Positions 53,371 through 62,288 of a stretch of 64,000 bases of DNA are shown piece after piece (position 1 is the first letter of the stretch; each line of letters opens with the position of its first letter). Below the pieces are notes generated by a model, which was not told where the DNA came from, made no database searches, and saw only the letters and a list, made by a program, of their open reading frames with translations. The stretch covers positions 27,687 through 91,686 of the forward strand of contig CBDHGK010000031.1 of the NCBI GenBank assembly GCA_965263045.1, written 5' to 3'. This DNA is from G963664115 sp965263045. GTDB taxonomy: Bacteria; Acidobacteriota; Terriglobia; 20CM-2-55-15. A program made the position numbers and the translations under genes.

Positions 53371-54704
53371 GAAGCGCCTCCATTTGGAAAATCCAGACGG
53401 ATACCTTTCTTCTCAAGCTCCTTAACAAGCTGCCGAATGCGAATGAGAAGGACCTTCGATAGCTCCGGTGAGTGTTCTGCCTTCGTTCCAACTACATCAC
53501 TGACCAGCGGGCCTACGCGCATAGCGACGCTGTTTTGAAACTCATTGAGTACCCCCTTCGCGTTCCGTTCAACCCGCTCAAGCAGTGCGGCCCGTTGCGA
53601 ATGCGATTCATCTTTGCGTGCGGCCAAATCTCCTTCGAGCCGATCAATTCGCCGCTCTGCCTCGCCTAGTTCATCACGAAGCCGTTGTTCCAGAAGGGCG
53701 GTCTGCTTCAGACGCCTATGTAGTTCCTCATTACTGCGATCCTTTTCGGCGAGTGTCGCATTGATGGCGGCCAGTTCGTGTTGACCGCGGGTGAGTTTGC
53801 TCCGTATTACCTCAAGGAATTGTCTTTCTTCTTCGACTGCGGCGATCTTTTCATCCAGACGTGCGAGAAGATTGTAATCTGGCTCGGTGTCGCAGACGAA
53901 CGTTGGACTTTTGCCCTGGGCTGGTTGCGGTTGAGCCGAGGATGGCGCATCCGGCAGGGGATTGATTTCATTTGGACGCGGCGGTTGTTCTGGAAAGACA
54001 TACGACAGAAGAGTGGAGTCGAGGTCCCTCAGGATAAGCCGCAGTCGATCCCGGAATTCCGGATGCCATTGCTCAATGTCGAGTGCAATTTGTTCCGTCA
54101 GGCGCAATCCTTCCTTTGATTTCTGGTGCCCAGCGGACGCCAAGTACTTAAGGATGAGTCGGGCTGTTTGAAATCGGCCTGCCTGACCAACGTCAGCATT
54201 CATCGCGGCGTTTAATAGAAGATCACAGATTTCGGGAGATACGCCGGGATTTGTCGGTGCAATCAATGCTTCAATGGGGACCGGACTCTTACCAAAAAAC
54301 ACTCTACCGACTGTCGAGAGCGCATTCTTCGAAATGTTTGTCATGCCCGGTGGGGCTAAGATTGAAAGCAACTTCGTGGAGGTGTGGCTGTCGTGGTCAA
54401 GTAACATCGCCGCCGCGTAGACGATTCGGAGCATGGCCCTCGTGTCCTTGGCAACCGATATCCAGTCAAGGAAGAGTCTCTTCGGTTCCTCGCCCATCGA
54501 GTCCCAGGCCGCTCCGATGCCTTCGGCTATCGACTCCGGCGCGAAAGCGGCTAGGAAGTTCAAGGTCTCTTCTGGTTGCCCCTCTGGTGAGGCCCAGATC
54601 TCCCGGATCAATTTCGCAGTTGCGTCCCGTTGTCGACGGTCCATTCGATGTTTCTTGGACGTAACGACATCCGAGAGCTTTTTCAATTGTTCAACTGCGG
54701 TCAT
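53367..54704 (-). CDS. Helical-repeat/coiled-coil protein, possible Hsp70 co-factor
   Basis: 445 aa. Residues ~1-240 are alpha-helical and resemble ARM/HEAT-like packing (e.g. AKLIREIWASPEGQPEETLN, FLAAFAPESIAEGIGAAWDS). A Pro-rich linker (about 243-265) leads to a long coiled coil (about 280-390; EEERQFLEVIRSKLTRGQHE, LLEQRLRDELGEAERRIDRL). The tail KVLLIRIRQLVKELEKKGIR is basic. Position directly before an Hsp70-like gene and the coiled coil suggest a GrpE-like exchange or scaffold role, but there is no sequence match to GrpE. Start overlaps the previous gene by four bases. Confidence 0.78.
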   Translation of the reverse strand: MTAVEQLKKLSDVVTSKKHRMDRRQRDATAKLIREIWASPEGQPEETLNFLAAFAPESIAEGIGAAWDSMGEEPKRLFLDWISVAKDTRAMLRIVYAAAMLLDHDSHTSTKLLSILAPPGMTNISKNALSTVGRVFFGKSPVPIEALIAPTNPGVSPEICDLLLNAAMNADVGQAGRFQTARLILKYLASAGHQKSKEGLRLTEQIALDIEQWHPEFRDRLRLILRDLDSTLLSYVFPEQPPRPNEINPLPDAPSSAQPQPAQGKSPTFVCDTEPDYNLLARLDEKIAAVEEERQFLEVIRSKLTRGQHELAAINATLAEKDRSNEELHRRLKQTALLEQRLRDELGEAERRIDRLEGDLAARKDESHSQRAALLERVERNAKGVLNEFQNSVAMRVGPLVSDVVGTKAEHSPELSKVLLIRIRQLVKELEKKGIRLDFPNGGAS

Positions 54705-57595
54705 GCGCCGTCTTTCTTGACCTCTTTGATCCAGTCGCCTTTCTCAAGCCGCTTCTCTAATGCAGTGTCCACTTCAACTGGCGAAATTCCAGAAATGCTG
54801 ATCTCTGCAGGCCGGCAGACGGAGCGATCGTATTCATTAGACCTGCAAGCAGAAGCCAAAGTTCTGATTTGGATCTGAAGACAACCCAATCCAGGTGGAG
54901 CGTCCTCCAGCCCGACACGAGCTGCGTCTTCGATCCGGCCAGACCGATAAAAAGCAAGCTGGAGTAAAAGTTTGGCTAAGGCATGAACGGTCGAAATCGG
55001 TGAAGATTGAGCAACCGCATTTTGGAGAAAACCGATAGCCCTATTATAGAATTCAGGGTTACCTGTGCCAGTCGCAAGCTTGTAGAATTTAGCACCCCCA
55101 GATAAACAGTATCCGCCTGTCTTTTGGGACAGTTCCGATGAGTACCTGATTCTGCTGGAGCGTATTTCATTTCTCCACTCGCCGACTAGATCTGCGAGAC
55201 TAGAGTTCTCTTGGACCTTTTGTAGGATGCTGTTCACACGCTCACGCCATCTCTCCACCACGAGATGTTCCTTGCCCCCGGGGAATTCCGCGAAAAGCGT
55301 TTCTGATGCAGCCGGTTCAAGATCAGAAGTGGTTGCTGCCTTTGCCCAATCAATAAGGTTCTGGACCTCAGGTGATACGAAGGTGCGAAGCGAGGCAACT
55401 GGCGGAATAATCTCACTGTTATCGAAGAACTCGGCAGCAGACGCGAAGTCAGCAATGCTTGATTTCAATGGGGAATTCTTAAGACCAAATTCTAACGGCA
55501 CGACATGAAGCGGTCTCTTGAAGACAACCATTATGCTGTCTAACGTGGATTGCATTTCCGGAAGCTTCGGAAGCCTGGCCGGCTCACCACGTTTTAGGAT
55601 CTTCATGACATAGGAAGCTGAGAGTAGATACAGACCAATAGGGGCGGTCTGTTCCCCTTCAACCTGGATTCCAAGCTCGGCGCATTCGATGCCGGATGTG
55701 ATTATTTCGTCTCGGAATTCAAAAGTGGTAAACCTCGCGACTCCAGATGCGGGCAAATGTACCGTCCACAGAGGATGAGCGTCGTGGCCCTCAATGAACT
55801 GCAGCGTGCAGGCCCGTCTGGGAGTTCCTTCCATGATTACGTCCCGCGTCTTCTCGATGAGGTCTTCAATCCACACAACATTGTGAGGTTCGAGGTCGTT
55901 ATTTATCCTTAGGCCATAGCGGTGGATTCTGAGGTTGAACGGGATCCGTAGCGACAACCAGTCGATTATGCCTTCGACGACGTGCACCCGGGCCGGCACC
56001 TCACAGGAACGAGCGTCCATGGCTTTGACCAGTGTGGAAAACGTGACCGTGGCCTCGGCCGGAGCAGCGAGGCGTACAAATCCCGTCTCAGTCTCACTAA
56101 GAGTATGACGGGGATATTCGAAAACGATCGGTTCTGGAACACACGCGAAGGTCAGCTTGGACAGAACGGTATCATGAGACTGTCTCATTCTGCCCCGTGG
56201 CTCGATCCACACCCTGCCGGATACAGGCACAGTTAGGTCTAATGCGAGTCGGTCTCCATAGATTTGGTCATCGATTCGCCTCGCCCCAGTGCCTGTATCA
56301 ACGAGCACCATGTAACGCTTTGTTGCCCGTTCTGTCCAACCTCGTAGTCGTATTGGGGGAAGTTCCTCAAAAAAGACGTAGGGTCGCAACTGAGGTGCCG
56401 ATGAGAATTCAATTACAGGCGGCGGTTCATCGCCTGCGACTTCAAGGTTCAGCTCCGATATCGTCCGCCCAGGCGGTAACATCAGGGAGAGTATTTTGTA
56501 GTAGGGCACTCCTGGTGCGTAAAGAAAATCAAGTATGCCGAGGTGTTCCTGGAGAAGCGAGTCTTCAATCTCCAACGTGCTGTCTATTACAAGAAAGTAT
56601 TCTCCTGAAGGTATGGCCCTGCCCGGCTCAACGAACGAGCCATTCGACCTGCGGAATAACGCGTAATGTGTCTGGCTAGGCATCCATGGATCTACTTCCC
56701 ATGGTGTGGACTCACCGCTAGGATGATGGAGCGAGCCGCTCAAGGTGGCGTGATCCCTGATGGGATGCTCGGGAAACAACACCGGGTGGCCCTTCATGCG
56801 ATATGCGCCCTTACCAACGGCATCCGGATCAAAGCGAAGCACCAACACCAGTTCGTCCGGGTTGAGCGCTACTTCTGGACATGGGATCGTTGCGATTGCC
56901 GTTCTAGGCGGTGGAGTCCTTCGTGAAAGATGCTGGCACACATTGGGCCAGAACCACGGCGGATAACCTGTGAGTGAATTGAGTTCGTGGTGACCAATAA
57001 CACCTTGATCAATCATTTCCAGAGTGTGAAGGCAGTCTCGTGTAAAGTCATAGCCAAGTTCACTCCGTAGGAAGCTGCCAGCGAAACCAACTATAGTCCC
57101 GGTGCTGAAGAATCCGTGCTCGTAGTCTTCGCTGGAAATGTGATAGCCAAACGACTCCCTAAGAGAATGAAGCAATCGGGAAAAGAAAGGTATGGCCCGG
57201 GCTGATATTCCTGCATGAATATAGATCGCGCGGACATATCGCCACGGACCTATGCGAGGCTTCAATCCGAAGTTACGAATGAGAAAGGTTTCGATGGATG
57301 GTCCGAAGAGGCTATTCCACAGCCTCTCGTCGTCCACTCGCATGTTTTTGAGAAAGAGTTCAATAAATCTGGGTTCATTTTCATCGCCAAGCCCTGCGGC
57401 GTTCACTGCGGCGATGGCTAGGCAGGCCCGCTCTTCTTCGCTTGAAAAGCTGCAGTCCCGTAAACACTCAAACAGTTTCTCCAGCGTCTGACGCTCGACC
57501 TTGATCTCCCACAAAAACTGCGGCTGCTCGTCAGATATCCGCCTCAGGAAAGCCGTGCCTGTTCGTTTGAACCAGTCTTTTCTTGCTGAGTCCAT
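54701..57595 (-). CDS. 964-aa protein of unknown function, first gene of the Hsp70-helicase operon
   Basis: Soluble, no signal peptide. The N-terminal ~230 residues are helical (FLKNMRVDDERLWNSLFGPS, ARAIPFFSRLLHSLRESFGY). Residues ~240-720 are beta-rich, with a central run of Ig-like strands (DGTGARR-type turns, VSGRVWIEPRGRM). The C-terminal ~150 residues are helical and could be TPR-like (FYNRAIGFLQNAVAQSSPIS, TVHALAKLLLQLAFYRSGRI). No catalytic motif was recognised. By size and architecture it could be a target-recognition or scaffold subunit. ATG 57595 is followed downstream by four coupled genes; a dyad lies just upstream. Confidence 0.75.
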   Translation of the reverse strand: MDSARKDWFKRTGTAFLRRISDEQPQFLWEIKVERQTLEKLFECLRDCSFSSEEERACLAIAAVNAAGLGDENEPRFIELFLKNMRVDDERLWNSLFGPSIETFLIRNFGLKPRIGPWRYVRAIYIHAGISARAIPFFSRLLHSLRESFGYHISSEDYEHGFFSTGTIVGFAGSFLRSELGYDFTRDCLHTLEMIDQGVIGHHELNSLTGYPPWFWPNVCQHLSRRTPPPRTAIATIPCPEVALNPDELVLVLRFDPDAVGKGAYRMKGHPVLFPEHPIRDHATLSGSLHHPSGESTPWEVDPWMPSQTHYALFRRSNGSFVEPGRAIPSGEYFLVIDSTLEIEDSLLQEHLGILDFLYAPGVPYYKILSLMLPPGRTISELNLEVAGDEPPPVIEFSSAPQLRPYVFFEELPPIRLRGWTERATKRYMVLVDTGTGARRIDDQIYGDRLALDLTVPVSGRVWIEPRGRMRQSHDTVLSKLTFACVPEPIVFEYPRHTLSETETGFVRLAAPAEATVTFSTLVKAMDARSCEVPARVHVVEGIIDWLSLRIPFNLRIHRYGLRINNDLEPHNVVWIEDLIEKTRDVIMEGTPRRACTLQFIEGHDAHPLWTVHLPASGVARFTTFEFRDEIITSGIECAELGIQVEGEQTAPIGLYLLSASYVMKILKRGEPARLPKLPEMQSTLDSIMVVFKRPLHVVPLEFGLKNSPLKSSIADFASAAEFFDNSEIIPPVASLRTFVSPEVQNLIDWAKAATTSDLEPAASETLFAEFPGGKEHLVVERWRERVNSILQKVQENSSLADLVGEWRNEIRSSRIRYSSELSQKTGGYCLSGGAKFYKLATGTGNPEFYNRAIGFLQNAVAQSSPISTVHALAKLLLQLAFYRSGRIEDAARVGLEDAPPGLGCLQIQIRTLASACRSNEYDRSVCRPAEISISGISPVEVDTALEKRLEKGDWIKEVKKDGA

Positions 57596-57611
57596 ATACC
57601 TTCATCAATAA

Positions 57612-57625
57612 ACGACTCAAGTCGT
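57612..57625. promoter_or_regulatory. Dyad upstream of the Hsp70-helicase operon
   Basis: Perfect inverted repeat ACGACT-CA-AGTCGT, 17 bp upstream of the first ATG. Its position suits a repressor site or 5' UTR hairpin; no regulator gene is adjacent. Confidence 0.35.
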
Positions 57626-57697
57626 GAGGCTGTTGCCTTATCTCTTTACTTTGCTGCTGCAGGTCGCGCCATTGTTCAGCACCCCCGCCCTGTTACC

Positions 57698-57898
57698 CTA
57701 GCCCTTGGTTGTAGTCCTCGATGCAACTCTGTTCTCCCGCACCTCAAATCGAGTGAAGGCAATTCTCGATTTCAACACGACTACACGTGGTTTGAAACCT
57801 GCGACGATGTTCCGAACGCCTTCGATCGGCAACTCGCACTGTGGGCCAAGGATGATTTCGCGAAGCATCAAGTCCTCTGAGAACAATTGGAAATACAC
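57698..57898 (-). pseudogene. DUF2971-like C-terminal fragment
   Basis: 66 codons: SEDLMLREIILGPQCELPIE, VVVLKSRIAFTRFEVRENRV. The 'LREIILG...' and 'K.R.AF..F.V..N' pattern is that of DUF2971 C-termini. The N-terminal ~200 residues are absent. It lies directly upstream of the operon, on the same strand. Confidence 0.45.
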
Positions 57899-58069
57899 TG
57901 CTGTCCGGACGTTAGTTAAATAGATTCAGTTGATTAGTCGAAAAGCACACTGATCCTCATCGGTAGCGATGTTGTTAAGTAGCTGATCCAATGGGATTCG
58001 TTCGAACATGGTCAGGCTTAAAATCTGTGTACCGCCCCTGGTTTCCTGGACAGAGTGAACCCACCATAA

Positions 58070-58975
58070 TCAAGCCGCTGACTCAATTGCAAGACGTTGT
58101 CGAGCCTGAGCCGGAGATTGAAAGCCGAGGCGCTCGATCAACCAGTGCTGATTATAGAGAGCGCGAAAGTCCTGAAGAGCTCGAAGCAGTTCCGGAATAG
58201 AGCGAAAGTGACGCACTCAGAGCAACTGCTCTTTCAGGGTCTTGAAGAAGCGTTCGATACAGCCATTGCCTTCCGGTTCCCGGACAAACGCCGGTGAGGA
58301 GACGATGCCAAGGAATCGGATCTCGTTTTGAAAATCGTCGCTCATGAATTGGGACCCATGATCATGACGGAGCCGAAGCCCGGCGGCCGCGTCGGCGTGA
58401 AAGCCGGCGAAGTACTCTTTGAGGCCTTGCCGGATGGGATCGAGGGCTTCAAAACGCGTCGCCCGTTTGGCGGCGTGAATGCCGACACAATCGGCCGTGC
58501 AGTGATCGATGGCGGCGAATACAGTGACCGCACCATCGTCGAGGGTCACCGTGGCGGTGGCATCGATGCCCCACATCTGGTTCGGGCGATCGGTGGTGAT
58601 GGTTCCGGTATGCGCCTTGCGCGCAACGGGTGCGGCCTGGCGTTGGGGCGCCAGAAGTTGAGCTTCCCGCATCAGGCGCAAGACCCGAGCCTTGGAGGTG
58701 CGGACGCGGGCGACCCGGAGACGCGCCCAGAATTTCCGGTGTCCTTCCCCAGTAAACGGCGAGGCCGCAATTTCTTGCCGAATCCGTCCGGTCAACTCCG
58801 CGTCGGTAAACGGGGTCTTGGGCCCCCGTTTACGCGGCTCGGCCGGATGGTTCCGTCGATCCCGTCGAGCATAGTACGTCGACCGGGGCAACCCCCAGGC
58901 CGCTGCGACACGGGCCAGACCATACAGTTGGTGTGTGGAGGGCGACAGGGTCCGGCTCATCGCTTCGACCTCCAC
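58070..58975 (-). pseudogene. IS3-family OrfB with in-frame TGA
   Basis: Reads from ATG 58975 through the rve core (MWGIDATATVTLDDGAVTVF, LRLRHDHGSQFMSDDFQNEI, PEGNGCIERFFKTLKEQLL) to TGA at 58217-58219. The same frame continues VRHFRSIPELLRALQDFRAL ... RLGFQSPAQARQRLAIESAA to 58070. The family normally has Trp at the stop position (LLW-hydrophobic), so a TGG-to-TGA change is likely. Translation without readthrough gives 252 aa lacking the C-terminus. Confidence 0.82.
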
Positions 58976-59193
58976 CGTAGAAAAGGCTTCTCGTCCTCCA
59001 GATGCCGGATCCGTTCCCGCAACAGTTCGTTGTCCATCACCAGACTGGTCACCGCTGACTTCAGCGTCTTCCTCTCTTCGTCAACCACATCCACGATCCG
59101 GCTCTTCAGGCCGTCCTCGCCTCCCTGCAGGAACGCCTCCCGCCAACGGGTCAACGCCGCCGCTGTCACGCCATACTGCCGGCACATCGCTTC
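58957..59193 (-). pseudogene. IS3-family OrfA, 5'-truncated
   Basis: Keeps MCRQYGVTAAALTRWREAFL and a zipper-like RKTLKSAVTSLVMDNELLRE. The first ~30 residues of the HTH are lost at the IS21 tip. It overlaps the start of orfB, as is usual for the family. Confidence 0.75.
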
Positions 59194-59592
59194 TGCGTAT
59201 TCCGCTGATCGTGATCACCAGTTCCGGGATCATGATCAGTGATTCCGGGCATCGTGATCACCCGCCGTAGCGAAGTGAGGGTTAGGATCTCAGTTTAGAC
59301 CTCCCGAAGTCCACGATTCTTGTTTTGAATGCTTCCATAATCTTGATATTCATCGCCGGGCCTGTGTGTAAATGTGGGAAAGCCGCAGGCTTTTCCAGGG
59401 CTGTGGGAATCCACGTTTTTTGTGGATTTCCATAGCCCATCATTTTCCACAGGCCACTGGTTTGTTTTTTAGGTTCTTTCTCATTCTTCGTCCCGTCCTT
59501 ACTGAATTCCTGAAAATCCTTCGCGCCAGGATCGCGTATCCGCGACGATCGGACGCCAGTCCGAGTTGGACTACCTCGTCGCCAGGTGGGGT

Positions 59593-60348
59593 TCATGCCG
59601 GCTCCTTGGAAGAGGGTTTCGGGGCAGCCTTGGTTTGTCTCATGGATCGTCCCTTCAGTTCGATGCGATGCGCGTTGTGGAGGAGGCGATCGCAGATGGC
59701 GTCGGCCTGGTTCGGGTCGCCGATGACGCCGTGCCAGTCGGCGACCGGGAGCTGGCTGGCGATCAAGATGGCGGAGCGTTCGCTCCGTTCCTCGACGACT
59801 TCGATCAAGTCCCGGCGTTCGGCATCGCGTAGCGGGGCCAGGAGCCAGTCGTCGATGGCCAGCAGATCGGTCTTGGCCAGCCGTGCCAGAACACGAGCGT
59901 AGGAGCCGTCGCCACGGCCGACCGCCAGTTGGTGCAAGAGCCGGGGCATTCGGACGTAGGCGGCATTGAAACCGCGCCGGCAGGCTCGTTCGACGAAAGC
60001 CGAAGCCAGAAAACTTTTCCCGATGCCGGTCGGACCGGAAATGATCAGATTGTGCCGGTCCCGGATCCACCCGCAGGAGCCCAGAGCGAGGACTTGGGAA
60101 CGGTCCAGACTGCGACGATGTTTGAAGTCGACGTTTTCCAGCGATGCAGAGCTGTAGCGCAGCTTGGCCACGCGCAGACGCCGGGTGAGCTTACGGTGCT
60201 CCCGGGCCGTCCATTCTTCATCCACTAGAAGGCCCAGACGCTCCTCGAAACTCAGATCCGTGTACTGATTCGAGCGGCGTTGCTGCTCGAGGGCTTCGAC
60301 CATGGCCGATAGCTTCATCTGGTTCATCTTCTCCAGGGTTTGTTCCAT
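59593..60348 (-). CDS. istB: IS21 helper ATPase IstB
   Basis: 251 aa from ATG 60348 (MEQTLEKMNQMKLSAMVEAL); the longer open frame upstream lies over istA. Walker A is IISGPTGIGKSFLASAFVER and Walker B TDLLAIDDWLLAPL, followed by ILIASQLPVADWHGVIGDPN, all characteristic of IstB. It would bind target DNA and activate IstA. Appears intact. Confidence 0.92.
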   Translation of the reverse strand: MEQTLEKMNQMKLSAMVEALEQQRRSNQYTDLSFEERLGLLVDEEWTAREHRKLTRRLRVAKLRYSSASLENVDFKHRRSLDRSQVLALGSCGWIRDRHNLIISGPTGIGKSFLASAFVERACRRGFNAAYVRMPRLLHQLAVGRGDGSYARVLARLAKTDLLAIDDWLLAPLRDAERRDLIEVVEERSERSAILIASQLPVADWHGVIGDPNQADAICDRLLHNAHRIELKGRSMRQTKAAPKPSSKEPA

Positions 60349-61921
60349 TAGCAGGTGTGCTCTCCTCTGGCTCCGCATAATAGGCGGCGCCGCGAATGTT
60401 GTCGTGATGGGGCGTGGGTAGGGTTTCGGAATCCTCGAACGGCAAACGGTCCTGGGCCGAGGACAGGATGTTTTTGACGGTTCGGTAGCTATAGGCCTGT
60501 AAGCGAAGTGCTCGGGCACTGGCGGCTTCGAGCCGCTGGGCGCCGTAGCGGCGACCTAGACTCATCAATCCCAGGCAGGCCCGGTACCCCTGTTCCGGAT
60601 GCGGCCACCGTTTCATGATCTCCTCGACCAGGCGGCCGGTCTTGGGGCCAGTTTTCTCCGCTCAACTAATCAGCCGGGACGGTGTCCATTCCGCATGGGC
60701 CCGATGGGCACTGGGCATATGTTCGGACAGAGTCGACGGCTTGTGATCGTAACGACGGCGATGGGACGTCACGCGCCGGCCTTTGTAGTAGACCTCGACA
60801 ATGGACGCCGTGTAACGCGCTTCCACGGTCTCATGGATCAACTGGTAGGGCACGCTGTAAGGATGGCGGTCCACGGTAATGTGGTAATCGATGCTGACAC
60901 GACAGCCCTTCCACTCGGCCTGTTCATACCGGTTGGTCGGGAGGGGCTGTAATGCCGGTCGATCCAGCCGCTCGTAGAGTTCCAGGCGGGACACGCGAAG
61001 CTTCTGCATCGGCCGCTGGTTCAGTTCCAACAGCAACTTTCGAATCGCCCCGTTCAAGTCCGCCAGACTGAAGAACGTGTGATTCCGGATTCTGGCCAGG
61101 AGCCAACGCTGTGCCAGAAGGACCGTGGCTTCGATTTTTGCTTTGTCTTTGGGTTTCCGAGGCCGGGCCGGAATGACAACGGCGCCGTAATGTTCTGCCT
61201 CATCCTGGTAGGTGCGATTCACTCCTGCTTCGTAGCGGCAGGACAGGGTAATGGCACTCTTGAGTTGATCGGGAACCCAGATCCGGCTCGATCCGCCGAA
61301 GAACTCCACCATGCGGATATGCACGCCGACCCAATCGGGGAGTTTCTGGCTCGGTGTCGCTTCGGCGTAGGTATAACCGCTGGCGCCCAGCGCGGCCACG
61401 AACAACTCGACTGGTTTAGTTGTGCCCGTCCGCGGATCCGTCAGTTCTGGCCGTTTGCCGGAAAAGTCGATGAAGGTCTTCTCGCCGGCGCGGTGCACCT
61501 GCCGCATCGAGGGCTTCAGTTTCTGGGCCCACCGCCCGTAGATCACACAGAACTGGCTGTAGGCATATCCCTTTGGATTCGCTTCCCGGTACTCTTCCCA
61601 GAGCAGGTGGAGGGTGACTCCAACACGCTTCAACTCCTGGTGGATCCGCTCGACATCTGGAACCACCCGTTCCCGGGAGCCCGGTCCCGCGCTGGAAAAC
61701 AGCCGCGCTTCAAGCGCGGCCTCGTCCAGTTCCTCAGGCAGCGGCCATTCCAACCCTGCACGTGCCGCCCGTCGGACGTACTCCGAAACCGTCCCTACTC
61801 CCACTCGGCAGGCTCGGGCGATGGCCCGGTGGCTGAGTTTCTGTTCGTGTTTGAGTCGTAGAATCTCGCGTAACTGTCTCATCGATAGCCGTCTTGTTCC
61901 CATCAAGTTCTCCTTTTTCAA
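60218..61921 (-). pseudogene. istA: IS21 transposase IstA with in-frame TGA
   Basis: From 61921 the frame codes for an HTH (LSHRAIARACRVGVGTVSEY), the rve core (KTFIDFSGKRPELTDPRTG, VPDQLKSAI, KDKAKIEATVLLAQRWLLAR) and the Mu-type C-terminal (HPYSVPYQLIHETVEARYT). TGA at 60662-60664 follows TPSRLIS; the same frame then continues AEKTGPKTGRLVEEIMKRWP ... YSYRTVKNILSS to 60218. Family members have Trp there, so TGG-to-TGA is likely. The main catalytic part (419 aa) is intact; only the C-terminus is lost without readthrough. Confidence 0.85.
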
Positions 61922-62029
61922 GGAAGAACCTAACAGGTCTAAACTTCGCTACCGACGGGTGATCATGATCGCCGGAATCGGTGATCACGTTAAATCGGAA
62001 TCAGTGATCACGATCGTCCGGAATACGCA

Positions 62030-62288
62030 TCACTTGGTGGTAGCCCAGCACGATACCGATTGGCCAGCGGTACAGCCCGACGAAGTGCCGGGGACCCATG
62101 TCCGGACTCTTCGTCACGATCGCAAGTGTCTCGCACCTGGCATCCAGGTCGACCAGGAGCTCATGAACGCCGTCATACACTTTCAGTTCCGGCGCCCGGG
62201 CCATGACCGAATTCCACTGCCGCGCCCTACGCAGCCGCTCCACCGGCTGCGTGTCAACGAGCGTGAGATCGAAATCGAAGATGATCAT
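62030..62288 (-). pseudogene. HAD-superfamily hydrolase, 3'-truncated
   Basis: Starts MIIFDFDLTLVDTQPVERLR, the HAD nucleophile motif DxDxT. VYDGVHELLVDLDARCETLA and IVTKSP (motif II-like) follow. The coding sequence runs into the IS21 tip after ~86 codons and loses motifs III and IV. Its ATG is only a few bases from the IS1182 end, so its own promoter is gone too. Confidence 0.8.

Larger units (their letters stand above)
58028..59193 (-). mobile_element. IS3-family element, truncated by IS21
   Basis: Probable tip TGTACCGCCCCTGGTTTCCT near 58028-58047. orfB is broken by a nonsense codon and orfA loses its 5' end at the IS21 boundary (59194). The other tip is gone. Confidence 0.75.
59194..62029 (-). 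mobile_element. IS21-family insertion sequence
   Basis: 2.8 kb with terminal TGCGTATTCCG / CGGAATACGCA. Subterminal GTGATCAC-containing repeats are several times iterated at both ends (59204-59262 and 61960-62012), as expected of IS21. It carries istA and istB. The left flank is IS3 DNA and the right flank a HAD gene, with no target duplication seen, so flanking DNA has been rearranged. 59205-59592 is non-coding IS DNA. Confidence 0.85.

Noticed and set aside
58328..59242. Plus-strand frame of 304 codons
   Set aside because: Antisense to the IS3 orfA/orfB genes.
59282..60070. Minus-strand frame of 262 codons
   Set aside because: Mostly istB read in another frame; the rest is non-coding IS21 end DNA.
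58217..60664. Genome-wide recoding of TGA to Trp
   Set aside because: Many intact genes here end in TGA (400-aa gene, coiled-coil gene, 175-aa gene) and use TGG for Trp, so an altered code is not supported.
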